A stretch of DNA of 64,000 nt from Iris pallida. Lineage: Eukaryota > Streptophyta > Magnoliopsida > Asparagales > Iridaceae. A program made the position numbers and the translations under genes. Location of the stretch: contig JANAVB010005598.1 of NCBI GenBank assembly GCA_029216955.1, forward strand, positions 653,641 through 717,640, given 5' to 3'. The notes under the pieces are model-generated. The model searched no databases, was not told where the DNA came from, and saw only the letters and a list, made by a program, of their open reading frames with translations. Below, one piece after another: positions 22,126 to 35,318 of this stretch. Each line of letters opens with the position of its first letter. The stretch's first letter is position 1.

Positions 22126-25100
22126 TGTCACGCCCCAGAACCAGAATACTAGAGAGCGGGGGAGTGACTCAGCCAGCTACGTATTACGGGTAGAAGAATA
22201 CCGTATAATACGATCAATGCTGTCTAACCAGACAAGGGGGTGCATACTACATAAAAGTCTTACTATGGTCATTACACATCTATTGTCTCAATCATTCAAA
22301 CAAGAAGCAGAAATATAGAACATGTAAGGTAAAGCAGTAAGGCGTCCCAAACGCTCAGTCAAAATGTTCTTGAGATCTGGCTTTACAAAATACAGCCAGA
22401 TGATGTAGTAAGTATACACAATTGTTATCAGCTGCAGTCTGACTTAATTACAGTTATGCAAAAGTAAGTACAAGACAATCCGACTAACATGTCGGTACCA
22501 AACGGCAAGGTATAAAGTAGATAACAAAACGAGTGCTGAAGTTAAGGAACCCACTCGAGGCCTCCTGCGATCATTCCTCTAGTATTGACCATCTTGGAGG
22601 TAGAAGTAAGCTGGATCCTCGGGGACTGGCTCTAAATCTGGCCATGCAAAACCAGAGAGGTTAGACCTCTAATAGCAAGTACCACAAGGGAGGACGATAT
22701 GAAGGACTAAACCAGTAAGTAAGAGAATATAATAATAGATCTCTGCTTGCTACTAGGACTCACATCACATCAAGACACTTCGAACCAACCTTCCAACCAA
22801 ACAAGGACAGAAGTTGGCCCGTCATGTCCTGACATTCTGATCATCCCAGTTAGGTAACAGAGTATAGTGCACAAACAAATTATCTTGAACGGCCAATCAA
22901 CTCCTACGGCTTGCTATTATGAGTTCCAAGTTATCCTGGAATAATGCAATTAGGGATTCCTCAGTTCTTACTATGTGCAAGCAAGGCTAGTCTATCCAGT
23001 CAATCAATTGGCCCATGCATGAATTAGACGAGTCCTAGCAGGACGCTCGTCAATATACAATATACAATAATAATAAAAAGCAGATACTGTTTCCTGTCCG
23101 TGTGGCAGATTTACAGTATCTGTGGGAACCAGCCGGCCCGTCGGGTACTACTCGTTCCAAGGGGGCTGCCATGTAAGAATTCGGGAATCCATTCTCTCCA
23201 CGCAATCATTATTTTATTTAACTTAATAGTCCCTACGTTGAGTGAAATCCCATGCCGTGGATCATGGTCATTCAAATGAGTACTTTCGTACGGGGTACGA
23301 TATGCACAACTCTACAACGATACCAGTGCGGTTAGGTTGCAGGTCTTATATAGCGTAATGCAACAATCAAATCTAACCACGGTAATCATGCCTTGACCAT
23401 AAAGTACATATACTTCTTTCGTAGAAAAATAACTAAATAATTTGAAGCCTGTATGTGCCTGTATGTCAATATTCGAGATTAGCCAGTCGATTACAATAGT
23501 TCATTTCATGAACGTGTCTCATTCATTCAATTCAATAAGACGACTAGCCAGCCTCTTTAGTTCCAACTAGGAACGCATGATCAATTTTAGTCAAGCTAAC
23601 AATTATTATCAATGGTGACAAGGCATGATCAATTATTAATCAAGATAACAATCAATGTTAATTACTGCCAAATTCGGGAAATAAAAATTCATTTCAATCG
23701 TGTCAATCAAATCGTAATTTACCAAGTTCAGGAAAAAGGCGTAAGGATATAAAATGGACGTAAAATATCTAATAAAATATCAATATTCAGGGCTATAGAA
23801 TAGTCATGCGGCTAAGTCTAATGCGGCCAGGATGGATCTTATGCGGCAAGGAAAGGAGTCGGGTTCATGCGGCTCAGGGGGTAGAGGCACATGCGGCTGA
23901 AGAGGCGGGAACCTATGCGGCTGGGGAGTGGGACTAGCTTCCATGCGGCAAGCGGAAGGGATGTTCCATGCGGCTAGGATGAATTGGGCTCATGCGGCCG
24001 AAAAAGACAAGACACATGCGGTCAGCGGAAAGGGTACTCATGCGGCTGGCGGTAAATGAGTCCATACGGCTCAACCAAGTCGAACCCCATGCGGCCGGGT
24101 CAAGGAGATTGCTTATGCGGCTGGCGGGGGGGAAGTTCATACAGTTTATAAGGTTCAGGACCTCATGCGGCCAGCGAGTGAGTCTGGTTCATGCGGCTGG
24201 GTTTAGAAGAGAAATCCATGCGGTCAAGAAAGGGATTCAGTCCTATGCGGCTGAGTTACTTGCCGCATGAAGTGTCATACGGCCAAGTCAAGCCCATGCG
24301 GCCAGGAGAAGGAGTACAAGTTCATGCGGTTAAGAAAGACGAGGGCGCATATGCGGTTAAGTGGGGAAAGTCCATGCAGCTGGGAATCACTTGCCGCATG
24401 ATTTATTCATGCGGTCAAGTCAAGTACTGTTCTTCTTCTCCAAGTTTCAGAGAAGAAGAACACCATGAACCCAAGCTTCAAAGTTCTATAAAACCTTCAT
24501 CCAGAGTCCAAATTCGAACTTCCTTAGGTCAAAATTGGGTAGAACGAAATTCTCTACAATATGGAACCATCAAAACTTGAAGATAACAAAGTTTACTAGA
24601 TCAAAACCTAAGAAATCCAAAAATGTAACAAACTTAGGTCTACAACAAATTAGCCATAGAAATTAAAAATGCTAAGTACTAAAGAGACTTAGAATCAAAT
24701 AAGGAGGATGATGGAACAATAATAATGGGGATCCATCAAGAAGCAAGTTGGCACTTGCCTATGGTTTGGTAGGTGGAGAGAGTAATGAAGAAGAAGAAGA
24801 AGAGGAGTAATGGTGAGAATGAGTAATGAGGAGAGAGAATGGTGAGGGTGGCTTTAAATATGGAAGGGGTGGTAGGTGGGAGTTGGGCCGGGTCCAATGG
24901 GTCCAATGGGTCGGGTTGCACGGGTCCAACAAGGCTAACCCGAAAGTAAGACTAAAGCAGGAAATAAAATGCAGGTAATAAAATTACAGGAAGAAATACA
25001 GAAATAAAATTACAGGAAATAAATTAACATGAAAATTAAAGAGCAGCTAATTAATTAACATGAAAATTTAAAGAGCAGATAATAGAATTACAGAAAAATA

Positions 25101-25243
25101 AAGTATGGAAAATAAAATGCAGATAATTAATTAACATGAAGTTATTAGGAATTTAAATACAGGATACTACATGATAAATGCTAAATAAATACATTCAGGC
25201 AATATACGTTTTAAAATACGCATTCTGGGAACGGGGAGTGACA
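22126..25243 (-). repeat. B 5' LTR (complete, 3118 bp)
   Basis: Begins TGTCACGCCCC and ends GGGGAGTGACA, abutting Y sequence GTATACAA at 25244. It contains the second ATGCGGY array (23805-24414). Confidence 0.9.
23805..24414. repeat. ATGCGGY heptamer array in B 5' LTR
   Basis: Near-identical to the array at 15511-16121, with a few C/T differences (for example ATACGGCC for ATGCGGCC). It produces spurious frames rich in Met-Arg-Leu. Confidence 0.8.
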
Positions 25244-26090
25244 GTATACAATGTTTGTATATGTATATATACTTTACAATTAAGTATTTTCTTATATATA
25301 TATATATATATGTACTTTTAACATAGGTATGTATGTATTCATTTTGTATAATTTTACCTTATTATAATATTAATATTTAATTTGCACTTTTTACCAATTT
25401 GTATTTTTGTATATTTAAATTACTGCAACCATTTGGTGTCCAAGCCTAGCATGGGTTTTTGGTCCCAAATGTGTTTTCACACATTCAAGACCTGTACAAG
25501 TCATATTGGACTTGATTCATGGCCTTGGGTCCTGTATTTGAACTTTGGTTCAAATTATGTACATGGACAAAATACGCAGATAATTAATTATTTAATTTTA
25601 ATTGTGTGCAATGCTGTTTTTGATTTTCTAAAAATACTTAAAGTACTATTAAAATTCTGGAAAATAGTATTTAGATACTATGTTAATTTAGCTAATTTAA
25701 TATAATTTTTATAGTATTTAATTTACTGTTTTGCCATTAGTTTAGCATATAAAACCAAAACTCATTTTCTGTATACTTAGGAAAACTGATTTTTATAAAA
25801 TACTTGTACTGGTTAATAAATTCCAGAAAAATTAAATAAATTTCTATAATTAGCAAAGATCATTTTGGTACTTTATTTTATGTAAAAATAAGCTTTTTGT
25901 CTATCTCAAAAATTGTTAAAACACAATGGTCATTTGATTTATTTATTGATTAATTACGACTTGTAACTTTTTGTGTTACTTTGAAGTTTTAGCCGTGTTG
26001 AACCTCACCCCTCACTAGTGTAAAGATCCTAGAAAGTTAGTTAAAGTAGTGTGTCACCCCACATTGGTCTCCTATGCCAAAGTCATCATT
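25244..26090 (+). repeat. Y 5' LTR, segment 2
   Basis: Matches 46473-47317 of the 3' LTR. It lies between the right end of B and the truncated left end of A. No gene: the 107-residue frame inside it recurs at 46608 only because LTRs are duplicates. Confidence 0.85.
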
Positions 26091-26303
26091 CCACTGCGCA
26101 GGAGGAGGAAGAGCGCCCACGACAGCTCCCGACACTACGGGAAGAGCACCCGCAACCCCAGGGACTGTCATCGAGGTAGCTGGAGGAGTACCTTCGAGAG
26201 CTCCAACAGAAGTCCCATCTGCAGGGGAGGTGACCGGAGCCTGTCCGCCAGAGGTGGCAGACCTCTCCGTCTCCCCGTACTCTTCGCCAGGAGAATGAGT
26301 CAT
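26091..26303 (-). pseudogene. Truncated gag head of second A unit
   Basis: From ATG 26303 the frame gives MTHSPGEEYGET and about 70 residues that match the gag start at 35065, then crosses at 26090/26091 into Y LTR sequence and stops. It shares the leader and primer-binding site (26539-26556, one mismatch) with the complete unit. Confidence 0.8.
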
Positions 26304-27832
26304 CACTATCCTGGAGACAAATTGAAAAGAAGATATCAATATGGCACATGAAGGCAATATCAAAGGAGGACAGCTAGAATGCACTAAATCAATATCAAAG
26401 ACGATAAGCAAGATAAGCAAGGAAAGATCCTACTGTGATTGAGCACTCTTAGCCTACTACCACCTATGTGTAACACAGGCTCGTAGTCCACACTCTAAGA
26501 CGAGTGCCGCCACGACATCGTACTAAATGCGACTTCAGGACCTGCGTGGGCTACCACTAAAACTTGTCACGACCCGCACCGGCTAAAAGGGCACGTGACG
26601 CGACAACGTCCGGTCCTCACCGAAAAATCGGCGTAGAATGCTGTAGATTTTTCTACTCTAAACAGTTTATATATATAACAAAAACCTGTCGAAAATATGG
26701 TCAACTCCGAACGGAGGACAAGCAATGAATATATATATGAGTACTCAATCACGACTCTAAGATAACAAAGTAAAGACTGAAATGAAAAGACAACAAGACG
26801 ATAAAATAATATATAACCTGTCAAGTCCAACACAAAGAATATATACAGTCCAAGTCTCTAATACAGTCCAAATAATAACAGTCTCAAAAGTAGCTGGAGA
26901 CAATGTCCAGTACAAAAGACCTACTCTAACTAAGTAATAGGTAGGGTCTCGTCAGGCGGGGCTAACCCCTGCTGGACCAAAGTCTCCAAGTCTATGCCCA
27001 CTACGTCATCTGGACCGTAGTAGGTACTGTAGTCTTCCTCATCTGCATCTGTAATATTTTCAACATATCCTGTCAGGATAGAATGAGTACAATCCACTAA
27101 CAACATTTCACAAGATATGACAAAAGCTATAATCTATAAATAGAGAGTATATACAAGAAAATCATGGAATGTACATGTGAGAATCATGGCAAGGTAAGCT
27201 GTAAATCTAGAGCTAGAGCAAGGCAAGTAAACTGATCATGGCATGTACAAGAATCAAGAATCATATATCTTGGTGTGTGAATACTAGCTACAACATGTGG
27301 CCGGCTTGGGTCTTGCACAAGGTCTACTGGCCGGGTTAATCATACGTGGAGTGTATGATTAACACTCACAAGGTCTACAAGAATAACAAGGTGGATAATG
27401 ACCACATGTCTACACTAATACTCCCCGTCCCCGACTGGTAGAGTGGATCCAAACAAGACACGTCACGACGCAGGATTCTTCGAGAAGGGAGCAAGTCTCC
27501 TCGAGAATCAGCGTCCATGTACTGCATAAGAACTACAAGGGGGCTTGCACAAGACATACCAAGACAACAAGGAATAACACCTCATGTCGGGATCCATGAA
27601 TACCAACCCGTGTGACCAATATGTCGAGAACAAGCATATCTGCACTAATTACATGGATTATATCAATCAGCATAAATTAGAAAAGTGTCAGAGAATGTAC
27701 TTGCCTGAAATATGATATGGTACGTCAACTGGAGCAAATGCAGCGTCTCGAGGACCTATAGAGAACAAGACGTATCAATACTATGTTTAGGAAATAAAAT
27801 CAAATCAGTTTGAATCCTATTAAGTCATTCTA

Positions 27833-28152
27833 GGTCAAGGCATGTCAAACTAGATTGTACGGGGTCAAATTAAGTCATATTAGGTCTAACTGGGTCAAAC
27901 TGGGTCAAACTGGGTCAATGCAAGTCAAACGAAATCAATCGGAATCGATTTGAGTCAACAGTTGACTTTTTGGTCAACCGGTCAACTCTGGTCAACCGTG
28001 GTCAACCTAGGTCAACTCTAGGTCACTGGTGACTAACAGTTGACTTTTGGTCAACTGTACAAGTCTAATAGAATTTGGGACTAAATTGGGTAAAGTGTTG
28101 ACCCATAGTTGACTTTTGGCCTAAAAAGTCAATCATGGTCAACCGGAGTCAA
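27833..28152. promoter_or_regulatory. TTGAC (W-box core) cluster, A 3' LTR
   Basis: About 21 TTGAC/GTCAA cores occur in 320 bp on both strands, including inverted pairs such as GTTGACTTTTTGGTCAAC. WRKY factors bind TTGACY. The copy in the other LTR is at 36595-36915. Confidence 0.5.
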
Positions 28153-28909
28153 GACTAGGTCTAGACGGCTATTTCTACCCATTACCAATCCATACAATCC
28201 ATATCCAAGTCCATCTTGGACTACGGAACTCATTTCTTGGCCATAGGCCAAATTCCTATTTTACCCTTAAAAAGGGCAAAATTCCAACTTCGGCGATTAT
28301 CTAGTTAGCCTACCTACGCTTGATATTTTGACCCGATCTCCCCAGGGTAGTAAGGTACTAGCCTATAGTTATATTATCTACCAAAATACTTAGGTAAAGT
28401 GGACGTCTAGTCCACCTTACGGTCCGTTGCCAAAATCTTGAATATTTCAAGATACGCACCGATACGGCGCGATACCGGCGCCCTACGACTCTGATTCCCA
28501 CTCGGGAGCCTACCCGCAAAATCTAAATCACGTATTCTTGCCCCACGCCAAGTTTCAACTCAATCCGATACTCCGAGCTCCGTTTCGCCCTCTAACTCGG
28601 TTTTCCTCTATTTCTATTCTAGCTTTCTTCCTATTCTTCTAACTTCTTCCAATCTTTCCTCCTAACCTCTAATTCTTTTCTAACTTCTCATTCCATAATC
28701 TTCTTCTACTCTTCTCTATGATTCTAACCATATATAATACATATATATATATATCTATATATATACATATATGTATAGGTGAAAGGGGGGGATAAATAGG
28801 CTTAAAGGGGGAAAAAGGGGGGGATAGCTGCTGTTTGCAGCAGCTGCTGCTGCCTTCATTCTTCTTCTACTTCACTTCTTCATCTCTTCCATCTCTCTAC
28901 TTCTATCAA

Positions 28910-28920
<11 letters not shown>

Positions 28921-28984
<64 letters not shown>

Positions 28985-29000
28985 ATATATATATCTATAT

Positions 29001-29067
<67 letters not shown>

Positions 29068-29191
29068 CTATCATCCATCCAACTCCACAAACACACACTC
29101 TTCTATACATACCTATACATACACACACACACACATCTCCATATACATATATATATACACACACACATATATATATATATATATAAACACT

Positions 29192-29266
<75 letters not shown>

Positions 29267-29414
29267 ACACACACACACACACACACTCTCACAAACACAC
29301 ACAACCACACACCCTCTCACCACAACTCTCATGACAACACCACCACTACCACTCTCTACACACACACACACACAAATACATATAACCATATGTATACATA
29401 TATATATATATACA

Positions 29415-29510
<96 letters not shown>

Positions 29511-29512
29511 AT
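28921..29512. repeat. Compound (TA)n/(CA)n microsatellite in A 3' LTR
   Basis: Several long TA runs are separated by CA runs and short unique words. The same compound tract in the other LTR (37688-38252) differs in run lengths. Long tyrosine/isoleucine frames across it are artefacts. Confidence 0.85.
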
Positions 29513-30259
29513 TTAATATAAACCCCCAAATAATTCCTTAATCCTAGATTCTAGGGAATCCTATAAAATTCATAGGCAAATGGTAGAGAATTTCATTCCC
29601 AACAATTAATGTGAAGACATTAAATGGGAAAGAGGAATTTATTAGGGTTTAAATGCATACCTAAGTTCTTGGAGAGGGAGAGAGAAAGCTTGGAAAGAAA
29701 AGGGGATTTTGAAAGAGAGAGAGAGAGAGAAACTTAATGAAGAAGAAAGAGGGGGGGGGAAGCCTTGTCATGGCCGGCCACCTCCTTGGGGGTTATTGGG
29801 TTGGGATCCAATAAGCCCCCAACCCATTTGACTTGGTTTGGGTTTAAATGAATTCGGTTTGGTTCGGTTTGTTTCCGTTTAGATCTAACTAACCAAATTA
29901 GCCTCTAAAATGACTAATTAAGCCATGGAAGTTGGGTTAATAATTTCTAGCCTAATTATGATAGTATGTGGGCTAAGCCCAGCTAGTATGGGGGTCCCAC
30001 TAGGGTCCAGGCTACCCGGGTCTCCAATTTGAGTCCGAATTGGATAAAATCCAAACCAACCCAAATAAATCCCAAAAAATCACATAAAATAAATAAAATT
30101 CCTAAAAATTATATAACTTGAAAAATGACAAAAATACCCCTAATTTGAAAACTGGGGGTGACAAATCTACCCTCCTTAAAAAATTTCGTCCTCGAAATTG
30201 AATGAGAACTAACACAGCAATCATGAATAGAACAAGGAAAGAAAAGATAGAATTTTACC

Positions 30260-33200
30260 TCAAGGCTCGAAGAGATATGGGAATTGCTCCCGCATGTCGT
30301 CCTCCCTCTCCCAGGTGGACTTACCTGGAGAGTGGTGTCTCCATGCAACGCGGACCAAGGAAATGACCTGGTTCCGGAGCACCTTCTCTCTTCGGTCCAA
30401 GATCTCGACCGGCTTCTCTGGATAGCTGAGTGTCGGTCCCACTACGATCTTTGAGTGGTCCAAGACGTGATTGGGATCTGCCACGTACCGTCTCAGCTGC
30501 GACACGTGGAACATACAGTGCACTCCCTCTAGTGCGGGCGGTAACTCCAGTCGGTAAGCCACTGCACCGACCCTGCCCAAGATACGAAATGGTCTGATGT
30601 ATCGTGGGCTAAGCTTCCCGCCGCCACCAAAACGAATCGTGCCACGCGTCGGAGAAATCCGCAGAAAGACAAGATCACCAACCTAGAATAAAAACACAAG
30701 ACTTAAAGCTTGATCTAAAACAATCACAATCAGACTCAAATACTAGAAAAATCTAAACTATACCTCAAACTCTAACGGCCTCCGGTGGCTATCGGCCCAA
30801 TGCCGCTGCCTATCCTGCGCCACCCGAAGTCGATCTCTGATAACCCTGACCTTCTCCGCAGCATCCACTACCATCTCAGGGCCAAGCAAAACCCTCTCAC
30901 CGACATCATCCCAAGACAAGGGAGTACGGCACCTCCGTCCGTATAGAGCCTCGAAAGGTGACATCTCTATACTGGCTTGGTAGCTGTTGTTGTAAGCAAA
31001 CTCTACCAAGTGAAGGAGGTCCTCCCAAGATCCCCCGAAGTCCAAAACACAGGTACGCAGCATATCCTCGAGGGTCTGAATCATCCTCTCTAACTGCCCG
31101 TCTGTCTGGGGGTGGTATGCGGTACTGAACTTGAGCGATGTGCCCAAGCTAAGCTGTAAACTCCGCCAGAAGTGGAAAGTGAATCGGCTGTCCCGATCAG
31201 AGACTATACTCACTGGCACCCCGTGTAATCGGACTATCTGTCGCACGTACATCTCGGCCAACCTCTCCGTCGACAAACCCACTTTAAAAGGCAAAAAGTG
31301 GGCCGATTTGGTCAATCGATCAACAATGACCCAAATCGCATCCCTCCCTCCTGGAGAGCGCGGAAGCCCAGATACAAAGTCCATAGTGATATGCTTCCAC
31401 TTCCACTCAGGAATGGGGAGTGGCTGGAGCAATCCACCGGGTCTCTGCCTCCCGGCCTTCACCTGCTGGCACACCAAACATCTCGACACGAACTGAGCCA
31501 CCTCACGTTTCATGCCATACCACCAAACATGTTGTCTCAAGTCTCTATACATCTTGTTGGCTCCTAGATGCATAGAGTACTGAGAACGGTGCACCTCCTG
31601 AAGAACCTCCTCCCGAAGTCCTCCGCTCGGTACGCACAATCTGGTACCATGCCTCAACGATCCATCCCCTGCTAAAGAGAACTCATCCAACAGCCCTACC
31701 TGGACCTGCTCCCTGATGACCCTCAGAGCCTCATCCTCAAACTGAGCTGCCCTGACTCTCTCCATCAGCTCCGACTGCACCTGCAGACCCCACATCTGCG
31801 CCTCGAACCCAGGAACTATCACCTCTATGCCCAAGCTCTCCAGATCTGCTAGAAGGTGACGATCCATCGTCAAAACACATGGCCACGGGATACCTGTTCA
31901 GAGCATCCGCGACCACGTTGGCCTTCCCTGGATGGTACTGTAAGGATATATCAAAATCCTTTATCAACTCTAACCATCGCCTTTGCCTCATATTCAGCTC
32001 CTTCTGGGTAAACACGTACTTCAAGCTCTTGTGGTCAGTATAGATCTCCACACGCTCTCCGTACAGATAGTGTTTCTACAGCTTCAAAGCAAAGATGACC
32101 GCTGCCAGCTCAAGATCGTGGGTAGGATAATTCCTCTCATGAGGACGTAACTGCCTAGATGCATAGGCAATTACCTTCCCGTGCCGCTGAAGCACACAAC
32201 CCAAACCCCATCCTGAAGCATCACTGTAGATCGTATAACCACCAGATCCAGATGGCAGCATCAAGATAGGACCTGTAGTCAACCTCACCTTCAGCTCCTC
32301 TAAGGCGGCCTGGCACTCATCGGACCAAACAAACTCCTCGTCCTTCCTGGTAAGGCGGGTCATCGACTGGGTAATCCTGGAAAAGTCCTGCACGAACCTC
32401 CGGTAGTAACCTGCCAGACCCAGAAAACTTCGAACCTCTGCACTAAGCTCGGCGTCAACCAGGACTTCACCGCAGAAATCTTCTTTGGATCCACTGAAAT
32501 CCCCTCGCCAGAGACAACATGGCCTAGGAACTCCACGCGATCCAAGAAGAACTCGTACTTGAACAGCTTCACATACAGCTGCTCCCTCCTGAGAGTGTCC
32601 AACACAATCCTCAGGTGCTCCTCGTGCTCCTCTGGCGTCTTCGAATAGATGAGAATGTCATCAATGAAGACCACCACGAACTTGTCAAGGTACTGATGAA
32701 ATACCTTGTTCATCAAGTTCATGAATACCGCCGGGGCGTTGGTCAACCCAAACGGCATGACGGTATACTCATACTGGCCATAGCGAGTCCGAAAGGCAGT
32801 CTTCGGAATGTCATCCCGCTTCACCTTCAGCTGATGGTACCCGGTGAGCAAGTCAATCTTCGAGAACACTCTCGCGCCGCTCAACTGGTCGAACAAGTCA
32901 TCAATCCTAGGCAAATGATACTTGTTCTTGATGGTAAGGTTGTTGAGCGCCCTGTAATCAATACACAGACGTACCGTACCATCCTTCTTGGGGACGAAAA
33001 GAACTGGCGTGCCCCAAGGTGAAGAACTAGATCGAATAAAGCCCTTGTCCTCCAGCTCGTCGACCTGCTTCTTCAGCTCCGCTAACTCACTGTTGTTGAT
33101 TCTATAGACGTGCTGGGAGATAGGCTCAGCACCCGGCACTAGGTCTATAGAAAACTCAACATCACGATCTGGCGGCATCCCGGGCAGCTTCTCGGGAAAG

Positions 33201-33712
33201 ACAACCAAGAACTCAGCAATAAGTGAATGTGGCAACACCGGCCCCGCCAACAACGCTCCGCAGAATCCATCTCCCTGCTCCACTGCACCCTTGGTGAACT
33301 CATACTCCGGCTCTCCCGACGGCCTAAACAGAATCATGCCCCCTCTGCAATCGATGCTAGCGTGGTGCGTGCTCAACCAATCCATACCGAGTACCACATC
33401 GTAACTCGGAAGTGGCATTACGAGCAAACACGCACTCAGCTCCCAGCCTCTCAAAGAAACTCTCCGCCCCGTGCAAACATTATTAACTAGGATGATGCCA
33501 TTTCCAGTCATAATCTTGCAAGTCCTACCAAGATACTCAGCAATGATATTGTGCCTAAGTGCAAAAGAAACTGACACAAAACTGTACGTAGCACCTGAAT
33601 CAAACAATGCTAAGGCAGGAAAAGAATCAAGAAGAACCGAACCTGCAACTACATCTGCGACGGGCTCGATCTCCTCGGCTGCAAGAGCAAAGGCTCTGCC
33701 CTGAACACCGCG
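30260..33712 (-). pseudogene. Element A pol pseudogene
   Basis: Order on the minus strand: protease (FDSGATYSF near 33605), reverse transcriptase (FIDD at 32668-32657), RNase H (YSDASGWG), integrase zinc finger (CLVCQQVK), integrase core (MDFVSGLPRSP, HPQTDGQ) and a chromodomain-like C terminus ending YLFEP at 30260. Defects: frameshift near 32450 before the RNase H part; TAG at 32078-32076 in place of Trp in KLWKHYLYG; frameshift near 31870; and an 81-nt GT-AG insertion (30763-30683) in integrase that brings an immediate stop. Relatives B and Y lack that insertion. The clade is best described as chromodomain-bearing gypsy (Tekay/Del-like). Confidence 0.88.
30683..30763 (-). other. 81-nt intron-like insertion in A integrase
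   Basis: On the minus strand it begins GTATAG right after RRPLEFE codons and ends TTTTTATTCTAG right before GTTGGTGAT (VGD). It is AT-rich and has stops in frame. Removing it joins EFE to VGDLVFLRISPTRG, which matches the uninterrupted reading of B (FSVGDHVFLRISPTRG). Confidence 0.5.
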
Positions 33713-35065
33713 CTACTGGTGGTGCTGTGCAAACCGCTGCTGCTGGGTCGGAAGCGGACCCCTCTGCTGTACTGCAGGAACTCTCGCCGGTGCCCCCTGA
33801 GCTGCTACCGCTCCACGGACTACCCTGCGAGGGTTTGCAGGACAATCCCTCAACTGATGTCCAGCCTCCCCGCAGTAGAGGCACAAACCCAGCCTCTTCC
33901 GACAAACCTCCCAGACGTGACCAGGCCTCCTGCAGAAGTGGCAAGGAGCCCCATGCTGAGCCTGCCTCGGCTGAGAGTGCTGCACCTGCTGAATCGGTGC
34001 TCGGGTCTGAACCTGCGGCTGGTGATGCTGGAAAGAACGATGCTGAAGCTGAGGACGCTTAGCAGCCCCTGCGCTGCTAGTAGCCCCCGAGAAATGATCC
34101 CGCTCCCTCTTGGGCTTCAAGCCCCACTCCCGCTCAACCTTGCGGGCCTCCGCATAGATCTGGGCATATGTCTCATAGAAGGAGGGAATGAGGTGCTTGA
34201 TATCCCAAGCCAGCCACTCCCTGAAACGGCTCACCCTGATCTCCGGGTCTCAAACCATGTACTCTGCGTATCGGCTCAGGCGGCCGAACTCCGCTGCGTA
34301 CTCCTCCACAGATAGACTGCCCTGCTGCAGATCCTGGAACTGCCGTACCCGGTCAATCTTGTCCGTAGGGGAAAAGAACTTCTCCTTGAAGAGGAGCATG
34401 AACTCTGTCCAAGTATGGCCCTCTCCAGCTAGGGCTGGCTTGTTTCTGAACCAGGTGCGCACAATGTCTAGCAACTGCAAACCTACCGCCTCGACCTTCA
34501 GGTCGTCTGCCAGGCGGGAGGCCCTCATCTGCCGCTCGATATCCTCGAGCCAATCATCTGCATAGACCACGCCCTCGGTCCCGCTAAAGTCACGGGGCCC
34601 GAGCTTTTTGAAGTCCTGGATATCCCCGTACCTCGGTCGCGTCCCCGGATGAGGAGCCCTCTGCTCCACGGCTGCAAGGGCCAACTGATGGGCATCCTCC
34701 ATGCCCTGACGCATCGCATCTGTCTGCCTCTGCTGAGCCTCGGTCTGGGCTCTCTGAGTCTCCAGTATCTGCTGGAGGAAGGTAAGCATCTGCCCCATAT
34801 CCGTAGGCAGAGGAGGTGGAGGTGGAAGTACGCCTGCAACTGGCAGAGGAATCCGCTGCACAGGAGGAGGAAGAGCGCCCACGACAGCTCCCGACAATAC
34901 GGAAAGAGCACCCGCAACCCCAGGGACTGTCATCGAGGTAGCTGGAGGAGTACCTCCGAGAGCTCCAACAGAAGTCCCATCTGCAGGGGAGGTGACCGAA
35001 GCCTGCCCGCCAGAGGTGGCAGACCTCTTCGTCTCCCCGTGCTCCTCGCCAGGAGAATGAGTCAT
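33713..35065 (-). pseudogene. Element A gag pseudogene
   Basis: ATG at 35065 starts MTHSPGEEHGET. A Pro-rich N terminus leads to the retrotransposon gag domain (FSGTEGVVYADDWL, LFKEKFFSP, EEYAAEFGRLSRYA) and two zinc knuckles, CHFCRRPGHVWEVC and CLYCGEAGHQLRDC. Interrupted by TGA at 34252-34250 and TAG at 33715-33713; the latter stands where Y has Gln. Protease follows directly in pol, so gag and pol were one frame, as in B. Confidence 0.85.
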
Positions 35066-35300
35066 CACTATCCTGGAGACAAATTGAAAAGAAGATATCA
35101 ATATGGCACATGAAGGTAATATCAAAGGAGGACAGCTAGAATGCAGTAAATCAATATCAAAGACGATAAGCAAGATAAGCAAGGAAAGATCCTACTGTGA
35201 TTGAGCACTCTTAGCCTACTACCACCTATGTGCAACACAGGCTCGTAGTCAACACTCTAAGACGAGTGCCGCCACGACATCACACTAATTGCGACTTCAG

Positions 35301-35318
35301 GACCTGCGTGGGCCACCA
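35301..35318 (-). other. A primer-binding site, tRNA-Ile type
   Basis: Minus strand TGGTGGCCCACGCAGGTC, just inside the 5' LTR (35327). It differs at one base from the B site. Confidence 0.6.

Larger units (their letters stand above)
14573..25243 (-). mobile_element. Element B: Ty3/gypsy (chromodomain type)
   Basis: A minus-strand element with a 3' LTR truncated at its outer end (14573-16936), an internal region (16937-22125) and a complete 5' LTR (22126-25243, 3118 bp). LTR ends are TGTCACGCCCC and GGAGTGACA. The two LTRs differ at only about 20 places by eye over 2.4 kb, so insertion is recent. It lies in the 5' LTR of Y; the left junction and its TSD were removed by a deletion. Confidence 0.88.
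26565..30163 (-). repeat. A 3' LTR (middle LTR of the tandem), 3599 bp
   Basis: Begins TGTCACGACCCGCACC and ends GGGGGTGACA; an antisense polypurine tract (TCTACCCTCCTT) follows. It contains a TTGAC cluster (27833-28152), a GCAGCAGCTGCTGC palindrome near 28838-28851, and large TA/CA microsatellites (28921-29512). No gene. Confidence 0.88.

Noticed and set aside
25382..25705. 107-residue frame conserved at 46608-46901
   Set aside because: Both lie in the Y LTRs; similarity reflects the LTR pair. No start context or domain.
28835..29521. 228-residue and 195-residue frames rich in Ile/Tyr/Thr/His on both strands
   Set aside because: They are translations of TA/CA microsatellites inside the A LTR; the same happens at 37563-38255, 45938-46480, 55344-55529 and 61327-61515.
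34649..35113. Frames antisense to gag and pol of the gypsy elements (also 33607-34315, 20208-21151, 42077-42589)
   Set aside because: Shadows of the true coding strand, which carries the zinc-knuckle, protease, RT and integrase motifs.
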